From Chamaecyparis obtusa (taxonomy: Eukaryota; Streptophyta; Pinopsida; Cupressales; Cupressaceae), in the NCBI GenBank assembly GCA_027943335.1, contig BSBK01007746.1, positions 171,988 through 235,987 of the forward strand: DNA of 64,000 nucleotides, read 5' to 3'. This document shows, one piece after another, positions 11,150 to 24,249 of the stretch. The position numbers were made by a program, and so were the translations under genes. Every line of letters begins with the position of its first letter. The first letter of the stretch is position 1. The notes under the pieces are model-generated. The model had not been told where the DNA came from and searched no databases. It worked only from the letters and a program-made list of their open reading frames with translations.

Positions 11150-14100
11150 CATATAGAAGTATCTTCATTAATGAAAGATATTGGAATGGAGTACAATACA
11201 TATGATGCATGCCCAAATGACCATATATTGTACTATGGAAAGAATGAAAATTTGCAACAATGTCCAGTGTGTCACACTGGCAGGTATCATCAAGATCAAG
11301 TATCCAAGAAGGTTCCTTATAAAGTACTACAATACATTCCACTAAAGCCAAGGTTTGAGAGGATGTTCAAATGTAAGGAGTTGGAAAAATATATGGATTA
11401 TCATGCACAAGGGAGGAGCTAAGATGGTGTGATGCGTATGGCTACAGATATAAAATATTGGAGAGACATTGAGGAAAGATGACCACATTTAAGAAATGTT
11501 CACCAAGGAATGCAATAATTTCTCTAACAATGGATGGTTTCAATCCTTTTGGAGATCTTAGAATAACATATTTGGTTTGGCCAGTTTTGATTATTATCAA
11601 TAATCGTCCCCTTGGATGGTAATGAAAAAGGAGCATGCAATGTTAAATCTTATCATACTAGGTACTAGAACATATGAATGTAGTCCTTTCTTGAAGATTA
11701 TATAAAAAAAATTAATTAATTTAAAACCCTAATAAATTTTTTGTTTACTTAGGGAAATATCAAGTAAAGGATATGGATGTATACTTGGAGCCCCTCATTG
11801 ATGAGCTTCGTGAATTATGGGATGGCATAAATATGTATGATGTATCAAGACCTATCAATGATAGAAACTTCCTCTTTCATGAGATTCTTATCTGGATAAT
11901 TCATGATGCCCCAGGGCTCTCTACTTGTTGTGGTAATATACATTATAATTTGTATTGGTAAATATTGTCTTTATTGTACCATTTACTAAATATGATTTCC
12001 ATTCTTTTTCCAGGGCTGCAAACAAAGGGGAAACATGGTTGTCCATCATGTGGGCCAAAATGGTTGTACAGGAAATAAAAAGATCTTAATAAAACTATTT
12101 ATGATGAGTATAGACAATTCTTACCACAAAATCATCGCTATCGAGTGCGTGAGAAAAATAAGTTCAATGGAAAGGAAGTGGAAATGAGGAATCCAAGAAA
12201 GATGAACCCTTCTAGGTGGAAAGCCATGTATGAAAAAAAAGAAGGGACAAGCTTTCCACTAGGAATGAAAAGACTCTCTATTTTCTACAAATTAGAATAT
12301 TATGAGAACTTACCAATGGCCCACCTACTTGATACTATGCACATTCAAAAAAATGTGGCAGCGTGCTTATAGAAACATCTAAAAGGAGCCAACCTTGAAG
12401 CACAAATAAAGTTACAGAAGGACTTGGAAGTTGCCAATATCATGTCGAACATGTGGATGCATGGAGACAACTCATATATCCATGCTCCATGGAATTTTAC
12501 ATCAAAGGAGAAACTAAACATCATTAATATAATGAAAAGAATAAGATTTCCTTTTGGCTTCAAGGTGCTACATTAAGAAACTTATTCACAAGAGATGGAT
12601 CATATTTCTTAGGCCTTAAAACACATGATTGGCACAATTGGATAAAGGTAACTTTATAGTACATTATATTTATTGGAAGTGTAATTAATAATTTGTATAT
12701 ATTTGAGTGATAGTATCAGTTAATATATATTTAAACTTTCTTATTTATTAATGGTTGTTCAATATGTACTACTTGCAACAATACCAAGCACTTTTGACCG
12801 TAATGTCACATTAACTATTTACAAGTTATCCAAATATCTAAGGTATTTTAATTCAACCGTGCATAACCTTTGATGACTCTTATCATTTGAAGTGCATCAT
12901 TTATTATGGCTTTATATGATTTTATACTTTTAATTTTGAAGATATCATAAATCTTTATTTTAATACATGTTTATACTTGTAGGTGGGTTTCATCTAAAGA
13001 GATAAATCAGGATGACTTGAAGTATTAGAAGAGGAATATTTCACTTCTGATGTGTGACCTTCAAATGTGCTTCCCTAGTCCAAGCTTTTTTAATTCTCAA
13101 GAGCACTATCTTGTACACCTATTAGAAGAGATTGAGTTGCGTGGTCCTATTCATATTCAAACAATGTGGCTTGTGGAGAGATATATGAAAGTTTTAAAAC
13201 AATTTGTGAGGCAAAAGGCTCGGCCAGAAGGGTCCAAGGTTGAGGCTTACATGTTTTTCCAAGCAATGGTTCATTTGAGTGAATACTTACCTCAATTACA
13301 CCTTGAAGCACCACTATTATGGAATTATAACCAAACTCAATCATTTGAAGGAGAAAAATTAGAGGGTCAAGTGACTTCAAAGAGGATAAAAGGTATACAA
13401 AAATGTTGGAATTAATTTTTATCTTAACCTTTATAATACATTTCTTTTTTAATCTTAAATTTTATAATATATGGCTTTAAAAAATTGTTAACTCTAACAA
13501 TTTTATTTTTCAATGTAGATGCTAAGGAGTGGGAGGTATTAAATCTATATATTACATACAATTATGACTTTATGTTGGAATGGATGGAGAAGTACGCTAA
13601 ACAAAAGAAATTAAAGGATGAAAAGGCATGAGCCAACATATATCTTAAACATGGTCAAAACATTGCTGAAGGATTACCTATAAGCCATAAAATAAAATGG
13701 CTAGAGAGATGCTCATGGAATTGGTGAAAAGACCAATATTGACCATGAGACAACAAAAGGGAGGAATAGAGTAACACCACAAAAATTGGATTTCGTTAAA
13801 GGATCTAAAAATGGGGAGGTGATGTATATATAAATGCATATATAGATGTTTAATAAATTATGTTTTTACTTTTTTATTATTGAATCTAATTAGTTAATAT
13901 TTATATGAATTTAGGTAACATATTACAAAGGAATGTGGAATTTTGGTCTTCATTTCCGTATCAAAAAAGTTGATGAAAAGAGACAAACTTATAAATGTGG
14001 AGTTTCAACATCATTCAAGGTTGAATGTTGTTCACATGCAAGTGATACACAAACATTCACAAGCACACTTTGTTATTATGGAGAAGTGGATGAGATAATA

Positions 14101-14697
14101 CAACTTGATTTTGTGTCTTTCAAGAAAGTAATTTTTTGTGTTGAATGGTACAAGCTTATCAAAGTGGGTGAAGAAAAAACTATCTTTCTGCACAATAATG
14201 GATTCTACATGATTAATACATCTAGGTTTGAAGCCACTTCTAAACCTTATGTGTTTCCAAATCAATGTGAGTAAATATTTCTCATTCCAAATTTAGAACA
14301 ACCTGGATGGTCATTTGTGATTGATTATGATCCAAGAGGACGAAGAGTAAAATTTATTCAAGACACAAAGGACCACGATTTACTTGAAGATGCAAAAGTT
14401 CCCCCTGAAGAAATAGATGGCCAAGATGGAGATGATGACATTTTTATGGTCAGTGATGCATATGACCAAGATGAAGGTCATGCTGAGTTTACTGAAGTGT
14501 CTGAAGGACATGAGAAAGCACATGGACATCAAGTCCATGAAAATGATGAATTTATTGATATTGATTTACCTATATTTGAAGGTGATGAAGACCACATAAA
14601 TGATAGTATTAATTTATTTATGGATTTGGGTCCCATTAATGATGGGGTATCTATTCCATCAGATGAGGAAATTTCATGTGAGGATGACATTGTTTGA

Positions 14698-15392
14698 TCA
14701 ATATGTTCACTTTAAGATGGTTTTGAGGATTCAATGCAATATTTAATTATATCTTTACATATTAACTATTGTATTTTTAAATTGTATACAACATGCAATG
14801 GAAAGTAAGAAATTTGAATGTTATGAGTGTTTTTTAGTGGATGTTTGTAACATCAATAAAATCTCTATTTCTTATTCCCGATTAATCGTAAGAAGTCCAT
14901 TTTTTTACAAATTCTTACATCTATGGCTTGTAATACCTAGTTTTTGTTTTATGTTTTGGCTTGAAATAATTATTTACTTACTGTGACAAAACAACTTCAT
15001 TTTCTATGTTTGTGCTTTATCTATGCTTATATAATTATAAGTCAAGTTGGGTCACAATAGAATTTAATGCTACTACAAAATTTGAAGATTGATGAAAAAG
15101 GGAGGTGTCTGACAGTAGGTTGTCCGAATGAAGAGTCTGGATTCTCCTTGAGGGCATGTTGCTTTCAAAATCACTGGTGTAGAAACATAGGATCAGGAAT
15201 TAGAATTATTGATAATGCATCATAGAATTAGAACAACAAAAGCAAACATGAGGTAGTTAATACTCGTACCTAAAACTCTATTAAAATGAAAAAGAACAAA
15301 GATAACTAGTGAGATATACTTCAGCATTAGAAATGTACTAGTCTCAAGTTTCAAATATTTTGTCATTTTATGTCATTATGTGTTTCTTTTAG
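14698..15392. other. Spacer between the two CACTA genes
   Basis: AT-rich, with no supported ORF. It includes the probable 3' UTR of the transposase and upstream exons or introns of the second CACTA gene that I cannot delimit. Confidence 0.3.
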
Positions 15393-15767
15393 GATGAGCC
15401 TACAGGTGCTCCCAATTATACTATGGGGGAGCCATTGATTTTAAATGGTCTAGTTGAAATGCTAAGGAATGGACAAGTGGAAAACTTTACTAGGATAGTG
15501 CAAGAGGTAAGTTTGAATATTATCTTTTCTAGGTTTAATTATCTTATATTTTGTATTATATTATGTTAATTTGTATTTGTGAAATGCAAGTCATCTCCAA
15601 AGTTGTTTTGACCACTACTACATCTTTTAGTACATCTCATACTATGCTAGTGGTAATATTTGATCTAGTTTTTTGTGCGTCTAATTAACTTATTTCAACT
15701 TTTTTTTTTTTAATATGACATTTCTATAGTAACTCCACCAAGCATGCAAGATATTTGTGCCTTGTAG

Positions 15768-16873
15768 GATATTTCAAGAAGACGTATTATGCCCTCTACA
15801 TCTAGACTAGATAAACCTATAGGGAATCCTATAGTAAATCCACCAAGGATGCAAGATCTAATTATGCCATTTGATACACCGAATATAATGCAAAAGGTAA
15901 GATTCAATCATATGCTTGTGTGAGTTTGATTATGTTATTTACCATATTATACCACTTAAAGATTTATATTTGTGTCTTGCAGGATATTTCAAGAAGATGT
16001 GTTATGTCCTCTACATCTAGACTGGATACACCTATAGAGCATCCTATAGTAACTCTACCAACCATGCAAGCTTCAATTATGCCATCTGATACACCCAATA
16101 TTAGGCAAAAGGTAAGATTCAATCATATGCTTGTGTGGGTTTGATTATGTTATTTACCATATTATACCACTTAAAGATTTATATTTGTGCTTTGCGAGAT
16201 AGTTCAAGAAGACGTGTCATGCCCTCTACATCTAGACTGGATACACTTGTAGGGAATCCTATAGTAACTCCACCAAGCATGCAAGATCCAATTATACCAT
16301 CTGATACACCCAATATAATGCAAAAGGCAAGATTCAATCATATGCTTGTGTCGGTTTGATTATGTTATTTACAATATTATACCACTTAAAGATTTATATT
16401 TGTGCTTTGCAAGATATTTCAAGAAGACGTGTCATGCCCTCTACATCTAGGCTGGATACACCTATAGGGAATCCTATAGTAACTCCACCAAGAATGCAAG
16501 ATCCAATTATACCATCTGATACACCCAATATAATGCAAAAGGTAAGATTCAATTATATGCTTTTGTGGGTTTGATTATGTTATTTACCATATTATACCAC
16601 ATAAAGATTTATATTTGTGCCTTGTAGGATATCTCAAGAAGACATGTTATGCCCTCTACATCTAGAATGGATACACCTATCTCAAGAGAGGCATCTAGAC
16701 TGGATACACCTGAACATGTTGTCTTGATGAATCTTATAGAATCACAATCTAGAACATTAAGGCTCCTACTAGACACTATTGAAAATGATGAATATAGGAA
16801 AGAAATACTTAAACAAATTGAGTTATAGAAGAGGACATTGTTGGGAAGTGAAGGGCTTACTTCAGATGAACAG
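15768..16873 (+). repeat. Tandem 215-bp exon-plus-intron repeat, five units
   Basis: Unit starts at 15768, 15983, 16198, 16413 and 16628 are exactly 215 bp apart. Each unit has a 129-bp exon (43 codons, phase 0; typically SRLDTPIGNPIVTPP near its middle) and an 86-bp intron opening GTAAGATTC. Unit 1 has one extra C in its exon. Units 3 and 4 have a mutated acceptor (GCGAG or GCAAG instead of GCAG), and unit 3 has a GC donor. Unit 5 diverges after about 50 bp into the final exon. A partial unit precedes the array at about 15720. Confidence 0.85.
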
Positions 16874-19270
16874 GTAAAAGATTATTTCAAAGTATTAATT
16901 TATTACTATTTTCCCATTCATTGATTTCATAGTCTAGCTACGTCTAACTTTGTGACTGATTTGATTGATTTGAATGTGATTTGATTTGTTCATTTTAAAA
17001 TGTGTCTTATTGTTGACTTATAATATTTTTGTCGCATCTTATTGTTGTCTTATAATATTTTTGTAGGTTATGTAGTTTTTTTGGATCTTTCGTTTGACTT
17101 GTTCATTATTGATGTTCTGTAAGCATCTTTTGTTTTCATTATATTTATCAATACTTATCACTTGTTCTTATGCATGTCCTATTTATGATTTTTTATAGAA
17201 TCGAACAATGCCAAGAATTATATTTTCCAATGTTTCTTTTCATAAGCTCTGAATTATTGTGGTAGAATATAGTGCATTGGAAACTAGTCATATAACTTTA
17301 AATTTCATAGCTACTAGATGAAAATGGCATAAGAAGGACCTTTGTAGAATGCACTTTAAGTCCATATCATGTAGTAACAATTTTTTATAAGTATGGAATA
17401 AAGGATGAATTGTCAAGAATCACTATATTACATATGGCTTTATAGATATAGAAGTTGCGGCTAATACAGATTTAAAAAATGGTTAATTAATGAATCATAC
17501 TATTAAAAACACACTAGTAACTCTTAGAGTCATGTATAAAATACACCATTTGTGAAGGTTGAAATTTCAGAGATGAAGTTTACTAGAAATATCATAATCT
17601 CTATAATCTTAATTTTTGTCCTAAATGATTGTCTGCTAGAAATACATACATATATATGATGGCTAAATTTAATTCCTTAGCCATTGATGGATTTGCATTC
17701 TCATTTGATTTATATTACTAGTAGGAATTCACAAGTTGAACCTCAAATGGCCTCACATGGATCTTAGCAAAACACTTGTGTCTCTACAGAAATGACTTCT
17801 CTCAAAGATCACTTCTGGAAACAAAGAAGTTACATTTACCCACAAAAGGTCTAACAATTTTCTCTAGTCAAAGGAAAAGTTCTCACCAAAAAAACCTTTG
17901 GAAAAGGGCCACGATGTGTCCTCTCATTCAATATCCAAAGTAGGCATTTTTAATCAAGCATCAGATTGTGATGAACAATTTGTGTCTAGATTTAATTAGC
18001 AGAATTGCTTGAACATTCTGATGAATGTTAATTTGACATTTCCACCACTTTTCTCTTCATCATTTGGCCATCATTCACTAAAGGACAATGAGAAGTATAG
18101 TTCCAAACCTATACACATTTTTAGTGCACATTTTTTGCTCTTGTGTTATTTTCATTGATATTATTGCTCAAGCAACATTGTAATTTTTTTCATTGAAAAT
18201 AAAAAACAATACTTATGTTACAAAACAAAGTAGGAATATTGTGTGATCCCTGTGCAGGTCAAATTATTACAATTGATAATTCTAGATTGAACACTGGAGT
18301 ATATTGCTTTTTATGAATGAATATGTTGTATTGACTCTGTCACCCTGAACATGTACTGATCAGTCTAGCTTCTCCCATAGCCTCAAAACTGATCGTAAAA
18401 TGAGTCCTAAATCAACCATTTTATATTTTTGTATTTGTTTGAAATCCTTGTATTTGAAACCAATTGATCATAAGGAGCTTGCATATTTTAAGATCTAATT
18501 CAAAAATTATTGTCATATGTATACAAGAATTGATGCTAAGTTATAGATTCATTTCATACTTTCACTCTATCATAAAAAGAAACCCACCCAGGTTTTGGAT
18601 AGCTTGAAGTGCCGAAAAAAACATAATGGAAAGTGTTTCCTATTTGTTGGCCTATCTTCCAGAAATTCTGAGCATAAGAACTAGTTAAATCTTTAGTAGT
18701 TACTGTAATACATGTTGGGAAACCAACATTAACTATGGATCATTTTTCTATGAATTGAATGGAGACAAGTTCCTTTTAAAGCTTCTCATTTCAATGTGTT
18801 GGTGTATGTGTGATGTTGGGTTTTAAATTTTTGGTGTATTTGCATACCTGTAATTTCATTGCCTCATGTAAATAATATTTCATATGGGGATTCTTATTTC
18901 CTTGTGTGTGTATGTGTGTGTGTGTGTGTGTGTTGTGGCATGCAAGTGCCTATTTTGTACCCATGTGTGTGAGTGTATGCTATCATTTACCTTCGGTAAA
19001 AGATAAGCTACATAAGAGCACTTAATAATCAAACTGGGTAGTTATAGGACAACCTACAACAAATCAGAGGTTGCAGAACTAGCTACAAAAAGGAATTTTT
19101 TATTTTCCCTGACGCTGTGTATTACTTGCAGCAAATTATTTATTAGTTGTTAATTCATTTTTTTAGTTTCATATTTGACGTTTAAGATAATTTATTTAAA
19201 ACTTAAAATATTTTCATATTTTGGTTTCATTTCTAACAATTTCACACTATTAAAGTAACTATAGGTAGCA
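16874..19270. other. Long non-coding stretch within the second CACTA gene
   Basis: No supported exon, ORF or RNA gene. It contains a (TG)n tract at about 18903-18935 and otherwise AT-rich unique sequence. It may be a large intron or carry old unrecognised insertions. Confidence 0.3.
18903..18935. repeat. (TG)n microsatellite
   Basis: An imperfect run of TG dinucleotides with one A interruption. Confidence 0.9.
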
Positions 19271-20640
19271 AATGAAAAATAAATTGATATACCTATGGGG
19301 AAATCTACCTCAACTCCTAAGACTTCGACAGTTTCCTTAGTGACTAAAAAAGGGATATAAGAGGTGACAATCTTGCTCTCCTCAGAAGGTGATGTCCTGA
19401 AGGATGAAATGGGTATGAAATTCTTTCACTTTATTTATTGTTGTGCAAAGGAATTGTTTGGTAATACCATTCAAATGGATTGGAGGAAAAAAGGAAATGC
19501 TAAGAAAGATGAACTTTTTAAAGATGTTATAACAACATTTGGTGATCCTAGTTTTGATAAGGAAAATATTGTGGATATTGCATGGAAATACATTCATTCT
19601 AAATGAGATAATTTGAGGTCCAAGCTAACAAAAGACTTGAGTTATCCATGTCCAGCTTGGATCATAGACCAAGAAACATGGGATGAACTCATAAAAGATG
19701 CCAAATTTAAGAGAAAATTACACAATAATCCAAACTACCAACTATTTGCATGAGAAGGATCTAAAAGATGCCTTCGAGAAATTAAAAAAGCAACCCAAGC
19801 CAGGGTGTCAAGTATTGGAGCACATAAATTAGGATCTTGTGGGTACAATAGCATTCATGGTGGCTTGGTAAGTGAATATTTCCATCTTTAGTATTTTATA
19901 TTTCATAAAAAAAGTCATGTCAAACTTGTGAGTTGATTGTATCTTTGAGCCACTATACCTTATAAATTTGGTTATATTTATTTAGGTAGGTTCACCAATT
20001 TCTAAAGGAAGCTTTAGAGGAGGACCTAAAATTTTCTTTACTACATGGTTCCCAAGGCCTTAGATGACACATGCTAGATCGAGGGGATATATTAGTCACT
20101 GGTCATGAAAATGAGGCAAGTTCTTTATAATATTTAATAACTTATGCAATAATTCAATTAGAGGTATTATGTTAGTTTAATAAGTTAAATTGTGTTGTGT
20201 AGGAAGCCCAACAATCAAACTCATCAAGTGGTGAGAATGAAGAGGAGCTAGAGGAACATGACAAATTGTTTGTTGCACACAATGATTCACTTGCCATTTT
20301 GGAACCTCAACAGGAAACCATCCTTAAATTTTAGCAAGCTGAGAACTAGAATAATGAAGAGGGTATTCAATATGATGGAAAAAATACATGCACAATCAGA
20401 ATAGTGCCTTGTAGAAAGAGGACACATTGATTTTAAAAACTAGGCATGTAATTTAATGTTGAATTTAAAAACCAGGTATGTAATTTAATAGATGGAATAT
20501 AATGTTAAATTAAAAAAACCTGTTATATACCTTGGTGCACTTTGATTGTGGTACTAGATATTGGGAAGCTTTACATTATAGAATGAAATTAGAAATCAGG
20601 AAATTGATAAAATGTCAACATATTATGGAGTCAATTTTTC

Positions 20641-21760
20641 ATGCTTGTCTTCTTGTTAGGATCAAAGACATACTTGAAAAGTGAATTTTTTATTGACAAC
20701 AACTATGGAAATTCTATCTTTGGTTTAGTTGCATCCAACTCATTATTACACCAGTGGGCTGCTAGTACATTTGCATGTTCTTTGAAAGTGACACCTACCA
20801 CATTTGTTTGGATACTCTCGAGCTTGTGAGATTCACACCAGTCAATATTAGGCCTACTTGTGACACCTGCAATATTTAGCACATGCGTAGGATTAACATT
20901 CTCTATGTCCATCTGGAGTTGAGACCGGTTCTCCAATCTACCACTTCTATACTTGAATGTTATTCCTTGTTTCTCACATATCTTTCCTAGAAGCCCACCA
21001 ATCCAGCTAGTCCATCCATAGATAAAAAAATTAAAGGAAGGCTTATGAATTAGGCCCTTTGAGGTAGTGACCATACAATTTTCATGAACAAAATTTTTGA
21101 AAGCCATTTTGACCCCATCATGCTCTTCTGTAAGCATTCTTGGATTCAAGGCAAAAGAGCCCCAGAAACATCACCCCACTAGTATGGGTGGCTAACGTAC
21201 CACTCTATTATTTTCTGCAGCCCTTCTTCCCATTAGGTTCTCTCAAACCACTTGAGATCCTTGAGCTTTTATAGTCCATATAATACCTTTGGTCATTGAA
21301 ATGTCTATTATCTAGACAAACTTAATAAACCCTCAATGGCTTCCTTTTTTATTTCTCCATAAACTTCATCAATTCTAACGTGTATGAATCTTGTAATCTT
21401 CCCACTGAACTTGCATTCCTCTAGAAGGACATGAGTTTGATAGATGTTGTTCTTGGTGAACTTAACACTATTGCCAAAGGAATTGTCCACATGGGTCTGA
21501 GTTGCAAAATGCATGATGGTGTCAATTTTCTCTGTAATGTGAAGAGAATTCACCAGATCTGCATTGTGAATCTCTCCCTTCACAAACTTGAAATTAGGGT
21601 ATGGTCTAGATGGGTTCAGGTTCTTCAGATTGGAGCAGTAGTCTAGCTTGTCCAATGCCACAATCATGTATTGTGGGTATTGTTTCACAAGCATCTTAGC
21701 CACATGGGAGCCTATAAATCCATTAATAATTCTTAGAAGATCTTTCAATATATTGGGAAG
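20641..21760 (-). pseudogene. UDP-L-rhamnose synthase (RHM-type) pseudogene with two internal deletions
   Basis: On the minus strand the sequence follows plant bifunctional rhamnose synthase. The N-terminal dehydratase part (21748-21308) has DKLDYCSNLKNLNPSRPYPN, FATQTHVDNSFGNS and DEVYGE. It then jumps to the end of that domain (NDQRYY..., WEEGLQKIIEWY, WGDVSGALLP at about 21280-21160). The second, reductase-type domain begins FFIYGWTSWIGGLLGKICEK and includes VTSRPNIDWCESHK. A second jump leads to NNELDATKP and a C-terminus like FKYVFDPNKKT near 20645. About 150 residues in the first domain and about 175 in the second are missing, judged against the family's usual length, and there are stops and frameshifts. 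No introns are visible. The intact enzyme makes UDP-rhamnose from UDP-glucose in the cytosol. The copy lies antisense inside the CACTA element. Confidence 0.85.
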
Positions 21761-22045
21761 ATATCAGTTATTTTCTCCACAAAATGGACTTGAAGGAGGA
21801 TTGAAGACCAACCATTATAAAAGCTACCAAGACATATAAACGCTGTCTAAATTTATGGATCGATGTAGTTCAATTTTGATAGTATAGTGACAAGTAAATG
21901 AGCACAAGTATTACAACTTTATCATCCCTTAGATCAAACGGACTCCAATACACTCCTTCAAAGTTCTCAACATATCCTTGCATGAGGAAACTTAGTCATA
22001 AATAGGAATCCATTTTGAGTATCATGTTCACTGTTATGAAAGACT

Positions 22046-22131
22046 GATCAACACAAACTAGTCAACTGGTCAACACAAACTGGTCAACTGGTCAACATAA
22101 ATTGGTCAACTAGTCAACATAAACTAATATT
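22046..22131. repeat. 22-bp minisatellite (about 3.5-4 units)
   Basis: Units built on GGTCAACACAAACTGGTCAA repeat four times with single-base changes. They sit between the rhamnose synthase pseudogene and the TIR element. Confidence 0.8.
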
Positions 22132-22561
22132 AAAACAATTTCATAGACATTTGGGTATACTTGGGAGAGGGGGTTTACTACCTTATTCCATCACCTTGTA
22201 TCTTTGGAACCTTTATTTATATATGTTAGAGGCAAGAGAATATACATTTTTTGTGACTATTTACAAACCTTGTGATGGTCCTACTTGGGCACCACCAAAA
22301 CCATTGTAAACCTTCATAAAATGGTCTTCCACCTTCAGTGCTTCAGGAATACACTAAAAACCATTGTTTTCCCAAATCATATACCATTGCACCAAGTACT
22401 TTAGGATATATGCAATTTGTAAGGTCACTGCTTACCCTTAATGAGGGTTTTAGGCAGTTTGGAGAAAGGATACCATAACTCATCAAATATTTAATGAAAT
22501 GGAATGAAATGAAAACCAAAAGGAATCTTACTCATATTGTCCTCTCCTCCAATATCTTTTA

Positions 22562-23533
22562 AGGGTAAAAGCACAATCAGGTGTCAACTTTTAGGCTAAC
22601 TTATCAGCAAAGTAGAGTTTTAGTATTTCTAACTAAAAATTATTTTTGGTCAAACATATGTTCTAGCTAGATTCAGTCTAGCTAATTTAGATAAGTTATT
22701 TGACTTTTCCAATTGGAAATATCTATTAAATGCATGTTTTATACCATTTTGGGTCCAATTACCATAAAAATAAATTATTTCAGAAAAGTGGCGTTTCAAT
22801 AACTCCTAATCTTTTTAATGATATTTTTATAAAAATAAAAAATACCCTTTTGTAGAGATCACAGTCAAGAATATCCTTATATAGATTTTATAGTGTTTCA
22901 ATTAGACATAGTTTATTGTAATTAAAAAATATTGCAAGTAGGTATTTTAACAATCAAGGAGATGTTGATTCAGAGAAAGAAAAAAATAGTTAATCATATT
23001 AAATAAATTTTAAAAAAATATGGTGCACTAGATGAGAGAGTCCTCTTCAAGAATATATATTTCTTTTTTTGATCGAGATATATTTGTTATGGAAAATATG
23101 TTGCGAGATGAAAACTGTCGATTTCAGTGAGTTGGAATTTGAATTGTTATAAAAGAGAAAATATAAGTCACAAACCAATTTTTATTTCTTCATGCACTAG
23201 CTATATATGTCATCTATGACATATTTTTAAATTAGGGGAAAAAATGTTTATTTACATATAATTTTTTGGTGGGAACTAGACCCCTAATTTTCAACATATT
23301 TCAACAACTGAAAAATCATTCTTTAAAAATTAAAAAAATATATCAATTCTTATTCAAAAAAATTATTAAAAATATTAATCATAAACTTCATCCATTTTAT
23401 CACATTTAATTAGTTTACATCATCTTCAAATTCCAAACATAAATATCATTTTTATACTATTCAAGTTGAACAACTTTGATTTTGTTAGCATTTTCCTTTG
23501 TAAAAGGGTGACAGCTTATTGTGCTTTTACCCT
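22562..23533. mobile_element. Non-autonomous TIR element (about 970 bp) with TA target duplication
   Basis: The ends are inverted repeats starting AGGGTAAAAGCACAAT (left from 22562; right ending at 23533 on the opposite strand), with similarity continuing through TGTCA. TA lies on each side (22560-22561 and 23534-23535). The interior is AT-rich without an ORF. Size, TIRs and a TA duplication suggest a MITE mobilised by a Tc1/mariner-like transposase, but the short duplication makes this tentative. Confidence 0.55.
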
Positions 23534-24173
23534 TACACCTTGAGACAGTCCTATTTCAAGTATGGAGTGACATTTAAAGTCATATAAGTTCCTTTTGTGT
23601 AAGCAGTTTTGTTACCATTTGTGTTTATTTGTGAATTAATTATTTGCCAAGATAGCTAGTTCGCAACCCTATTATAACCATTCAGTCTACATTGATTGTC
23701 ATAACAACTGCCTAACTCAACCACTTCAATATTTTCATCATTCGTATTAATATCAGTTGCTATATATTATTAATTTCTATAATTGAAATATAATTTTACT
23801 AGAAACCAATTTCAATCTAATATATATTTCAAGTGTGTTTACTCAAGGTGTGATTTATATAGGATCATATCTATAATTTTGTTGTTAAATATATGCTACA
23901 ATATACCTAGTGGAGTCATTTTTCTTTAGCCATTATTTGTAACAACAGTAGTTACTTGGTTTTTGATTAATATTCATACCAATAATTTATATTGCATATT
24001 AAGTGAGTATTTCTGGAGAGTTACAATTGTTCTTCAATATTTTGTTTGGAGTTATCTGTGTGTTTTGTAGTGTTCTCTATAAGATTTTTTCTCTATTGAT
24101 GAGTTTTGCATATATGAGCAGGATCATTTGATTAGTTATGTTATATTCTTACACTTCCTTTTAAATCTTTTAG

Positions 24174-24249
24174 GCTATCGGAGAAACATGAAAAATATGA
24201 GATGCTTCTTGTTCAGTTGAAAAACATTGTTGGCAAATTGCATCTATAA
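24174..24249 (+). CDS. Possible terminal coiled-coil exon of the second CACTA gene
   Basis: After a T-rich acceptor ending TTTTAG, a 76-bp open segment reads LSEKHEKYEMLLVQLKNI and ends in TAA. A short charged helix at the C-terminus is common in the second CACTA protein, but no link to upstream exons can be shown, and the large gap containing the pseudogene and a TIR element argues for caution. Confidence 0.25.

Larger units (their letters stand above)
7227..14697 (+). pseudogene. CACTA TNP2-like transposase, multi-exon, interrupted and decayed
   Basis: Coding pieces follow the TNP2 order. An acidic N-terminus at 7227 has an in-frame stop. An exon ends at 7552 (AAG|GTATG) and resumes at 7648. 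After the foldback insert, YDACPNDHILYYG and a CPVCHTGRY zinc-binding motif appear at 11145-11422. MDVYLEPLIDELRELW lies at 11773, then CPSCGPKWLYRK and an LDTMHIQKNVAACL block up to 12370. A DUF4218-type region (LLEEIELRGPIH...MWLVERYMKVLK) lies at 13050-13415, and a DUF4216-type region (YYGEVDEIIQLDF) at 13917-14274. An Asp/Glu-rich tail ends at 14697. The domain names come from family knowledge. Frameshifts and stops in 11400-11640 and 12560-12640 mean it is not functional. The transposase would bind the element ends and cut them. Confidence 0.8.
15393..20334 (+). pseudogene. Second CACTA gene (plant En/Spm accessory transposase type), multi-exon
   Basis: Exons are inferred from AG|...|GT borders and open frame. 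15393-15506 encodes DEPTGAPNYTMGEPLILNG and runs into a GTAAG donor. Next come a 43-codon exon repeated in tandem and a last diverged copy (16628-16873) with an in-frame stop. After a long non-coding stretch, a coding block near 19280-19867 contains WRKKGNAKKDELFKDVI, then FKRKLHNN and AHKLGSCGYNSIHGGL, resembling the C-terminal domain of plant Ptta/En/Spm transposases (family knowledge). Smaller exons follow at about 19988-20115 and 20203-20334, the last acidic and ending in TAG. Stops at 19604 and 19753 show decay. CACTA elements normally carry such a second gene for a DNA-binding cofactor. Exon joins need transcript evidence. Confidence 0.55.

Noticed and set aside
15612..15626. CACTACTACATCTTT as an internal CACTA end
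   Set aside because: It shares ten bases with the true terminus, but the following bases differ and it lies between coding exons without GAGACAA motifs.
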